Translations under genes and position numbers: made by a program
The notes under the pieces: generated by a model
Told to the model about the DNA's origin: nothing
The model's database searches: none
Seen by the model: only the letters and a program-made list of their open reading frames with translations
In this document: piece after piece, positions 21,164-28,076 of the stretch
Layout: each line of letters begins with the position of its first letter
Numbering within the stretch: the stretch's first letter is position 1
NCBI GenBank assembly: GCA_027579435.1
Contig: JANBPK010001136.1
Location: 1 to 28,076 of the forward strand
Source: Candolleomyces eurysporus
Lineage: Eukaryota; Basidiomycota; Agaricomycetes; Agaricales; Psathyrellaceae
Direction: 5' to 3'
Length of the DNA: 28,076 nt

Positions 21164-21689
21164 TGCCCCTGGTATTGTTGCAAGCCAGGGTGTAGATTAT
21201 GGAGCCGTTCGATTCTGCGTCGTTTGGGATCACCTACCCAGGTTCGGATTGCATTTGAAGTGTTTCAGCCAATGGTATTGCACCGATTGGCCGGTGAGGC
21301 AATCAGGAAGTTCCAGCAGAGGACTCCCAGCATCATGATAGTACATAACTATTACTAGGGACTTAGTATATGACAATTTATGCGCCGAGTAGAAATTCAG
21401 AAGTCAAAGGTATCTCCAGGATCGCGTGATTGAGGCAAAAAGCAAGCTCTATTATGAGTCGAGCTATGGGTCCTTTCAGATAGCTTTGACATCTATGTAC
21501 GGTACCCGGTATGCTGAGACTTGAGGGAAAGGAGAGGGAAGAAGCGACCTTTTGCCACCTTATTTTGTTTCCCAAGACTTGAATAAAACCACAGCTTGAG
21601 AGTATGAGCTATTGTTTCTTTGAATGAACACATTTGAAGTTCTGGCCTGCATGAGCATGGTGATTTATGCGTAAATCACGAATGTGGCC
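21164..21689. other. Region downstream of NACHT copy 2, no gene recognised
   Basis: The first about 300 bp match the 3' flank of copy 1 (CCTGGTAT.GTTGCAAGCCAGG, GTCGTTTGGGATCA, GCCGAGTAGAAA). From about 21460 the sequence is unique in the window and shows no convincing frame or RNA gene. Confidence 0.5.
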
Positions 21690-21929
21690 ATTTGTTGTTG
21701 TACAAGATATCATCCAGCTGCCTGAGCGATCATCAGGTTTACTTGGTGGGCCCACTCATAGTTCGACGAATTTTGAAGAATATGACTTTTGGTTCCATTC
21801 TCTTGATATTAGCGATACTTTTGAGGCATCAGAGAGCGGGGAAGAACACGAACTTGACCGGATCAATCTCTCAGACTGCTCTGTCAAGGGTGTTTCGATG
21901 GTTGGACTTGTTTGTTGACGCCTCTCCGC
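21690..21929. repeat. MSS1 upstream block, copy 3 of 3
   Basis: A shorter relative of 10100-10586, sharing TTGATATTAG.GATA.TTTT, GAACTTGACCGGATCAA and CTCAGACTGCTC before the MSS1 start. About half of the longer copies is missing. Confidence 0.5.
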
Positions 21930-22589
21930 ATGTTGTGGTCTCCTCCACGATGTACACTTGGTAGGCATCTATTATCCAGACCCAACTATTCTCGAAACAT
22001 AGTTCACTCATTGTCAGGGACCCATGCAAATCTAGTCAACAAGAAGTTAACAAGACCGCGAGTTACTTCAGCATCGTGGCATGGGCTTGTCGCACCGAAG
22101 TTGGCCCAGAATGCAGCCCGAAGACGGTATCTTCGTAGCTAAAGTATCGTCTTGCCACCCTCAGACGCGCAGACGAGCACGATCTACTCTTTATCCACAC
22201 CCGCAGGGAAGGCTGGTGTGGGTGTGATACATATTTCGGGTCCTGATGCGTTGAAGGAGATGTGGGGGAGGATGGTTCCATCTTCTGCGAATGGTACATG
22301 GTATCCTAATGACTAGCTTTATGGAGTGAGTAGTAAGACTGACATGACGTCGGTAGGAAAGCTCAGAGACCCGACACCTTGGAAGCTTCAACGGTGTCGG
22401 GTTGTACACCCAGAGAGTGGAGAGACGATTGATGACGGGTTAGTCGTGTACTTCGAAAGTTCGTCTTCCGCTCTTCTTCCTTTCAAACTGTTCCCTGGAG
22501 CTCGCTCTTATTGAAACTCGATCCCCAACAGGCCCAAATCATTTCCTTCCGAAGACGTACTCGAATTGCACGTCCATTCCGGCCGTGCG
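21930..22589 (+). pseudogene. MSS1 5' fragment B, truncated by a copia insertion
   Basis: ATG at 21930 opens presequence MLWSPPRCTLGRHLLSR. After a frame break near 22120-22142 the N-terminal domain reads AGKAGVGVIHISGPDALKEM. An intron of about 65 bp ends at GTCGGTAG, then come KLRDPTPWKLQRCRVVHPE, SGETIDDGLVVYF, a second intron ending CCCCAACAG, and SEDVLELHVHSGRA. The last phrase is cut at 22589 by the LTR, which brings an immediate in-frame stop (GCG TGT TGA). This is the best-preserved of the three 5' fragments in its second exon, but the 3' half is absent here. Confidence 0.85.
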
Positions 22590-23017
22590 TGTTGAACTTA
22601 TGTGAAATAGACGCCTGTTCCATGGCGCTTATTACATAAACCTCTATAAATAGTATTACGCAGTATATTCGGTATATAGTAGGTCTAGTAGTATTCTAGG
22701 TTCAGCTTCTAGAGCAAAGCGTCATAATGGTGTCAGTATTGCACCTTAAGCACGCAGTGCTCAGTCATCCAATGTGCACAGACCACTAGGTGACTTTGTG
22801 TGATGTTACGGTCACATATTCGAGTAGTATATAAACCATGTAGTTTAGTACAAATAAAGCTCGAAGCACTGTCTATAAGCAAAGTCAGTAGTACATCCCT
22901 CAAGCATCACCCAGTAGCCTATCCATAGTATACGGTATGTCTCAACAACATACTCTCCCTACTTGTAACTGCGCGACACAAGGACTCGCATTACCATGCG
23001 AGAAATGCTGTCTAACA
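22590..23017 (+). repeat. 5' LTR of copia element B (428 bp)
   Basis: Begins TGTTGAAC and ends GTCTAACA, and is collinear with 14514-14943. TATAAATA at 22645, TATATAAA at 22828 and AATAAA at 22853 suggest the promoter and poly(A) signal. The last 81 bases encode the first 27 codons of ORF1. Confidence 0.93.
22828..22858 (+). promoter_or_regulatory. Putative LTR core promoter and poly(A) signal
   Basis: TATATAAA (22828-22835) is followed 17 bases later by AATAAA (22853-22858). The pair is conserved in the other LTR (14752 and 14777). Transcription would start shortly downstream, leaving a short leader before the ORF1 ATG. A second TATAAATA lies about 180 bp upstream. Confidence 0.5.
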
Positions 23018-24067
23018 GTTATGAGCCCCACGCTTGTTGCCCCGCACTACAACCCTGTCGCTCTGCCCTCGGGCTGGACGCTGACTATGTGGGTAGTGTG
23101 GTTGTCGCTGACAATGTCACTTCATGTGGCAATGGATCGGCTTATCCATTACGCTCCATATGCCGCAAGGCTGGACGTAATGAATAATGCGATCAATTGG
23201 GTAAATTGGTATCAGGCCTCCTGGATGTTTCATCCGGTTGAAGCCTTTCGATTACTGTTTTTTCTGGGGAACCAATACTACCCTAGCGATATCCTCGGAC
23301 GCATACATCCAAATCAGGTTGCGCGTAACAGTGCTGACATACGCCGATTGGGAAACCAAGTCCGTACGCTGTGTCAGGAACTTTGCAGGAATGTTGCATC
23401 AGTGGCTAGTATCAGAAACCTGCTATCGTCGAGTAATGAGAATCCGAGGGAGAATTCTAATTCTTCACCGAGGAATCCGTTACCAAGACGGTCGTCTAAT
23501 CATAGACGGACGAATCGCGTCAATCAAGATCGATCAGATTGTGATAACGCGGCTGACTCAGTTAGAAGAGCTCCATATAATCCACCCGTCCGGTCCGGAC
23601 GTGGGCGAGGTAATGGACTCCTTAACAGAGGAACACGTCAGCAGGAAGCTTCTCCTCGCTTCCGCTCCAGACCCCGCTCTGGAAGCAATAGTGAGGAACG
23701 ACAAATGGAGGAAGGCACCCGCCAGAATCCCATTAACGTCGATCAAGAAGCAGTTTCCTGAAATCCAGGACCACCTTCCATAAACAATCGTTGGGAAGGA
23801 TTGGTTCCTGAGAATATTGGTCATGCTCTAGCATGCCATCTCTCAGCAGGCTCTGGAATAAGAAGGACTCCTTCTCCTCTGGAGGGATACGTCATCCTGC
23901 AGAGAAGAAGAGTGGACACTCCCAGGCCAATTCCTGGGAATCAAACTCCTCCATCTGCGCCTGGTGGATCGCATTCTCCTGAATCCGATTTGGATAAGGA
24001 GAACCAATCATTGCAGACACCTGACAGGACCCTTGATGGATCTGATGGTCCATCTTGGAAGCTTTAG
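22937..24067 (+). CDS. Copia ORF1: extra upstream protein starting inside the LTR, one in-frame TGA
   Basis: The frame is open from ATG 22937 to TGA 23759-23761 (274 codons). It then continues in the same frame with protein-like sequence (NPGPPSINNRWEGLVPEN, SPLEGYVILQRRRVDTP) to TAG 24065, 376 codons in all. The first 27 codons are LTR-encoded and carry Cys 10, 12, 22, 25 and 26 (CxC...CxxCC), also kept in element A's LTR. A tryptophan-rich hydrophobic segment follows (around residues 48-66), then a basic Arg/Asn/Ser/Gly-rich region with RGRG (about 165-260). I do not recognise the family. The N-terminal cysteines could bind zinc and the basic tail nucleic acid; both are inference. The TGA may be decay (CGA to TGA) or a recoding site. 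Confidence 0.6.
23018..23033 (+). promoter_or_regulatory. Primer-binding site for a half initiator tRNA-Met
   Basis: GTTATGAGCCC directly follows the LTR. Its complement GGGCTCATAAC is the anticodon stem-loop of fungal initiator tRNA-Met (CAT anticodon), not the 3' CCA end. Drosophila copia and relatives prime from a 5' half of this tRNA in the same way. The site also encodes residues V-M-S-P of ORF1. Confidence 0.75.
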
Positions 24068-24219
24068 ATCGTAGAGATCCTTCCGGTTCGTTTGGTAACA
24101 TGGAAACATGGTAACTACGACCGGAAGTACGGGTAAAGCTTGCAGGCGGCTCATTCTTTGCTTCCATGTGTTATTATCATGGAAAATCTGTACAAGTTCG
24201 CTGACATCTCTCTTTTTAG
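24068..24219 (+). other. Spacer between ORF1 and gag with acceptor-like site
   Basis: About 150 bp without a frame linking ORF1 and gag, ending in the strong acceptor-like sequence at 24201-24219. ORF1 (frame 2) and gag (frame 1) are in different frames and both bounded here, so gag cannot simply be a continuation of ORF1. Confidence 0.5.
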
Positions 24220-26420
24220 ATGTTGCACTCCAAGACCGATGCCGCCTACAACGCTGTCCCCACTCTCGACGGATCCAACTATACCCGGTGGGCTCAAACT
24301 ATGGAGTTGTATCTCCTTAGTAAGAGCATGTGGCAGATCGTTGATGGCAAGATCACCAAGCCTGCTTCTGATGGAGATCAGAAGAACACTTGGATAGAGA
24401 AGTCTGATGCGGCTAAAGGCCTCATCCTTCTCAAGATCAGGGAAGATCTAAGGAGCGAGCATATGCCTAATGACGCTCCAAAGATCTGGGCCGATCTAAA
24501 AACCAAATTTGGAGAAACCTCCGACTCGCAGATCTTTTCATGGTTCTGCGAGTGGTATAAGTTTTCTATCCCAGGCTCCCAAAGTCCGCAGAAGGAATTC
24601 GCACATTGGGACCTGTTGGTTAGTAAGATGAAGGCCACCTCCGTGGAAATCCCGGAGAAAATCCTTGCCATGCAGCTGGTGGCTACAATGCCACCGGCTT
24701 ACTCCAACATCGTGCCACTTATGGTGGCTGATATCAACAAGAAGGAGTTGACCGTCGCAAAGGTCAAGTCCTATATGCTTACGGAATGGGAAAGAAAGCA
24801 GAAGCCAGGCAAGAAAGCCCNTGGCTAACCGCATCTCCGCTGTCCAGCGGAAGGGGAATGCTCCCCTTTTCCACCAGCAGCAGAAGGCTACTCAGCTGAC
24901 TGCCTCCTCTTCCAAGCAGCGCGCGGATCAACCGCAGCAGCAGCAACAACAGAAGAAGGAGAAGCGACAGCGTGCCGGCCGTTCCAAGAAAGGAAAGGGC
25001 AAGGGCAAGGCTAAGGCCAACGCTGCCGATACTGGTTCCGACTCTGAGTCGGACATTCCTAATGCGGACAACCTTTTTGCATCACTCTCCCTCACTGATT
25101 GTATTCAGCCCGCCACCACCTCTGTCGCTGACAAATTGTCGCTGGAGGAATCATTCAAGATTGTACAAAGAAACCTTGCTAAAGAAGCCATTCCAATCGG
25201 CAAGCAAACTACTTCTGAGGGGGGTTCTTATCAGAACAACCCCTTTGCTATCCCATTCAGCGTCCAACCGCCGATCAACTCTCTTGAGTATGATCCGGCT
25301 CGTTCTCAGGCCCATTATGACACCGTTCACACCCCTGACTTCCAATCTCACTTCGCATTNCCCCCCTCTTACGTCTCCTCCTCGGGTTATCCCAGGAGTG
25401 ACTGACAACCTCGGAACTCCGTATTCTGAAATTCCCACTGCTTCCGGTTCGGGATATATCCCGAACTATACGATCGGACTTCCCCGACTTCGCGGAGGAA
25501 ACTCCAAGAAGTCAACCGATCCTCGCCCGCCTCCCAAGGCAAAATCTACCGTTACTCTCATTAGCGGTAGAGGGGCCGTTTCTAGGACTGTCACCGAAAA
25601 TTCGCCGGTCCAACAAAAGGAAACACCCCCATCAGTCTACCCCTGCGTGGAGAAATCCCGCAAGGTAGCAGAATCCCTCGAGGTGGTTAAAACCACCGAG
25701 ACAATGAAGACGCTCAAAAGAGCAAACTTCGATTCTGAGGAGCAAATGGCTCCAACTGATGAAGTTGCCATGGTAGAGATGCAGGAGATGGAAGCAAGGG
25801 AAGAACCCTTGTTTACGGATGACAAAGATGCCGTCTCCATTTGTTCGGTTCCAGGAAGTTGCAAGAGATCTAGATCTCTTTCGCCAGACACCAACAAACC
25901 AAATAGTGAGTCCGAAAATTTGGAAACTTCCATTGTAGCTGACTTTAGTCGCACAGAGAAGTCCAAATTGACTTCCTCCGATGACCTACCGACACTCTCG
26001 TATGAAGAGTTTCGGATAATGCCTTTTGTGGACAGTCCATTCCTCGTGGAAAGACTGGGCACCGGGTATGACGAAGTAAACGTCGTACCTGGAAAGGTAT
26101 GGTATAAGGAGAATGTGGAGACAAACGAGATCATCAAAACTGTGTGGAAGAGATCCTTTTGGATCACCAGCCAACTCAACGACTTCTGGGATGACCACAA
26201 AAAGGGATTCCATAAGGGGAAAACCATTCGGTTTTGCCCGGATTCCTATGGGGAAATTGTCGATAATATCGACATGCAACCCAAAGGTGGTTTCATCAAA
26301 CCAGAAGAGTACGTGGCTGTCTACCGGAATACGGGTCTGTATCTTGATTATGGGAAAAAGCCGATATCGGAACCCCGAAAGGGGTATTACTGGTTATGGC
26401 TTCCCGAAAGCAAGATGTAG
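24220..26420 (+). CDS. gag: Copia gag, unusually long (about 732 codons), frame broken by two N
   Basis: Starts MLHSKTDAAYNAVPTLDG, followed by NYTRWAQTMELYLLSKSMW, the usual copia Gag opening, and EWYKFSIPGS...FAHWDLLVSKMK. Deleting N at 24821 and N at 25360 joins three frames into one that runs to TAG 26418. After the capsid-like part come a Gln/Lys-rich basic stretch (KGKGKGKAKAN), then acidic and Ser/Pro-rich regions and a folded-looking end (residues about 590-732) with SYEEFRIMPFVDSPF, WDDHKKGFHKGKT and YYWLWLPESKM. No CCHC zinc knuckle is visible anywhere, unlike most copia Gags; the basic tract may replace it. The C-terminal 140 residues are unrecognised. Role: builds the virus-like particle. 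Confidence 0.8.
26418..26420 (+). other. In-frame TAG between gag and protease/integrase
   Basis: The codon after ...WLPESKM is TAG, and the same frame continues as NEVMKQSTGTFTYDEVQ into protease. The bases around it (ATG TAG AAT GAA) do not match the well-known readthrough contexts, so decay and programmed readthrough are both open. Confidence 0.7.
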
Positions 26421-28076
26421 AATGAAGTAATGAAGCAGTCGACCGGCACCTTTACTTACGACGAGGTGCAGTACCAACAGGACTGCAGCGAGGACTCTAT
26501 CATGGGAAGGTACGAGTCATTATCTCCTCTTTCCAAACTATCATTAATGCAAACTTCTACAGTGGTGATTAGTCATAGCGGTAGTAGTGTATTCTTTGCC
26601 TGTATAAGTGCTGAAATAGAATACCTAGTTTTGCGTGCGGATAGTGGCAAGAGTGAGAAAAATAGAGGATGGATCCTCGATTCAGGAGCAAGTCAAGACT
26701 TTACCAACAATAGACAAGATCTCGTTGATTATCAAATCCTCGAGGGAAAAGGAGTTACTACGGCAACTTCGTCTATTGCAATAGAGGGCAAAGGAACAAG
26801 TTTCCTAGCCCTATACATCGGTGGAAAAAANGTGTGTGATTGGTCTTCATCCCGTCTTCTACGTCTCTAGCTTCAAGGAAAAACTCCTGTTGCTAGGGTG
26901 GTTCCTACAGAGCGGTCATACAATGATGGGCGATCAATCTGCGATTGTTCTATTTGATGAGAACAGCCAACCAAGTTTGGAGGCTGTACCATACTCTCAT
27001 GGGCGGACCGTTTATAGGACTCTACCGGTGAATGCTAACCCGGTGGACCACTTTAACGCCCACACTGTCGTGTATTCTGCTAAGTATGAAACTTGGCATC
27101 AGCAGATGGGACACCCCTCAGTGGATGTTCTCAGGAAAGCTTCTAAGTTCACAAAGAATTTCCCGAAAGATCTGAATATTCCCAAAGAGCCCGGACTCCG
27201 TTCCGGATGTGCAGAAGGAAAAATGACGTCAGCATCATTTCCTCCAAGCTCTTCTCAAGCGAAGCATCTCTTTGAGAAAATTCACTTGGATCTTAAGGAA
27301 TTCCCAATCAAATTGTATCATAAGTATAAATACTTCATCAGCTTCCTTGACGACTTCTCTTCTTATTGTTGGATTACGTTGTTGAAGACCAAGGATGACG
27401 TGATTAAGTCATTCCGGCACTTTGTTGCTATGGTCAAAACACAATTCAACTCCGATATCAAAGGTCTTATGGCCGATTTCAGGGGAGAATACAAGTCTCG
27501 CGCCTTTGATAACCTGCTCAAAGAGCTAGGAATCAAGGAGCTGGCCTCAGCGCCAAGGACTCCTCAACAAAATGGGAGAGCTGAACGATTAAACAGGACA
27601 ATAATGGATAAAGCGGAAGCCATGCAGCATTACGCTAGTATTCCACAGTCCTGGTGGGAATTCTCAGTGGAACATGCGGTACATGTTTACAATCGAACTC
27701 TGATTCGGAGACTAGATTTTAAAACTCCGTATGAACTTCTCTACAAAGAAGCTCCTGATGTATCACACTTACGAGTTTTCGGTTGCCTGGCATGGGTACA
27801 GGTTAGTCCCAAAAGCCGACGGAATAAATTAAGTCTGAAGGCTAGACCCATGATCTATTTAGGTAATCAAAAAGGGGTAAAAGGGTTCCTCTTTATGCGC
27901 ATCGCAGATAATACGGTGCAAATAGGAACCAAGGCTATGTTCGATGAGCAAGCCTTTCCCAAATCCAAGGATTTCAAGTTACCGAAATATACTTCGGTTA
28001 AAACTAAGGAATCTCACAATGAAAATAACGACAAGCCATCAGAATTCTCTGAGGAAGAATCTTTCACCGAAACACA
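26421..28076 (+). CDS. pol: Copia pol 5' part: protease and integrase (continues off the window)
   Basis: Same frame as gag after the TAG; an N at 26831 inserts one base, after which the frame is open to the window end. Protease: WILDSGAS with active-site D-S-G at 26679. Pre-integrase: WHQQMGHPS supplies the two His of HHCC, but the first Cys is Arg (RSGCAEGK, CGT at 27199), leaving one Cys. Integrase core: HLDL (Asp codon 27289), MADFRGEY (27475) and NGRAERLN (Glu 27583), a D,D-35-E triad. TPYELLYKEAPDVSHLRVFGC marks the C-terminal region. The protein cuts the polyprotein and inserts the cDNA. The RT half lies beyond the window; element A supplies a relative of it. Confidence 0.92.

Larger units (their letters stand above)
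22935..24219 (+). other. Putative 1285-bp intron (donor in LTR, acceptor at gag ATG)
   Basis: The donor GTATGT (22935-22940) is conserved in both LTRs. The acceptor CTGACATCTCTCTTTTTAG (24201-24219) combines a branch-point-like CTGAC with a pyrimidine tract and TAG, and is followed directly by the gag ATG. Splicing would remove all of ORF1 and the primer site and place gag first on the mRNA. Sequence inference only. Confidence 0.4.
22590..28076 (+). mobile_element. Ty1/copia element B (5' LTR to integrase; continues beyond window)
   Basis: Order: 5' LTR, initiator-tRNA-type primer site, extra ORF1, splice-acceptor-like site, long gag, protease, integrase and start of the linker. It is the same family as element A, and together the two cover a whole element in the same orientation. 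It is inserted in the MSS1 5' fragment B; the expected 5-bp target duplication would be GTGCG (22585-22589), with its partner outside the window. Two in-frame stops (23759 and 26418) and three frame-shifting N are present. Confidence 0.95.

Noticed and set aside
23238..23783. 181-codon frame overlapping ORF1 in another frame
   Set aside because: It looks protein-like, but the ORF1 frame starts in the conserved LTR, is longer, and continues in coding style past the TGA to 24067. Without other copies to test, I treat the overlap as a shadow.
11992..28076. Elements A and B as two ends of one complete element
   Set aside because: A lies upstream of B in the same orientation and contains the 3' half, while B contains the 5' half with an overlapping, diverged integrase segment. 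They are two separate insertions.
1..28076. tRNA, rRNA or CRISPR arrays
   Set aside because: No cloverleaf, rRNA-like sequence or regularly spaced short repeats could be supported on either strand; CRISPR is not expected in a fungus.

Overview
The window looks like a repeat-rich piece of a filamentous basidiomycete (Agaricomycete-type) genome. The signs are short 50-95 bp GT-AG introns, a mitochondrial MnmE/Mss1 GTPase gene, a sterol 3-ketoreductase (Erg27) gene, NACHT-ATPase genes of the type that is abundant in mushrooms, and Ty1/copia retrotransposons. The species cannot be named from the sequence. Many N characters are present. In the copia element four of them sit where one surplus base breaks an otherwise continuous frame, so part of the apparent damage is probably assembly noise.

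Layout, left to right. 1-1111: 3' half of an MSS1 gene (G domain to the C-terminal FCIGK) in five exon pieces, apparently intact but cut by the window edge. 1707-3110 (minus, convergent): an ERG27 gene whose first exon lacks a visible start codon. 3195-3830: a decayed second copy of the MSS1 3' end, split by about 380 bp of foreign sequence. 4255-6655: two copies of a roughly 1-kb anonymous repeat; a third copy lies at 17360-18410. 7494-9321: a three-exon NACHT gene with intact Walker motifs. 10587-11338: a frameshifted 5' half of MSS1, ending abruptly. 11339-11991: an LTR-like segment. 11992-14943: the 3' half of a copia element (RT, RNase H, polypurine tract, 3' LTR). 14985-17375: another MSS1 5' fragment, split by about 1.4 kb of filler that carries an unknown minus-strand frame and a 656-bp TA-flanked inverted-repeat transposon. 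17360-21163: second copy of the repeat and a dead NACHT copy. 21930-22589: a third MSS1 5' fragment, truncated by a second copia element. 22590-28076: 5' half of that copia element (5' LTR, primer site, ORF1, long gag, protease, integrase), running off the window.

The region is best read as a segmentally duplicated locus built around MSS1 and a NACHT gene. The NACHT-to-MSS1-5' order is repeated, and later transposon insertions and small indels have broken most MSS1 pieces. Both point mutations that kill the NACHT copy, and many differences between the two copia LTRs, are CG to TG/CA changes. That fits deamination of methylated CpG in repeated DNA.

The most unusual object is the copia family. 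Its LTR carries the first 27 codons of an extra upstream ORF with a cysteine cluster. The ORF's ATG lies inside a perfect GTATGT splice donor, and gag starts immediately after a strong branch-point/polypyrimidine/TAG acceptor. This suggests a splice switch between ORF1 and gag-pol. The primer site matches the anticodon arm of initiator tRNA-Met, as in Drosophila copia.
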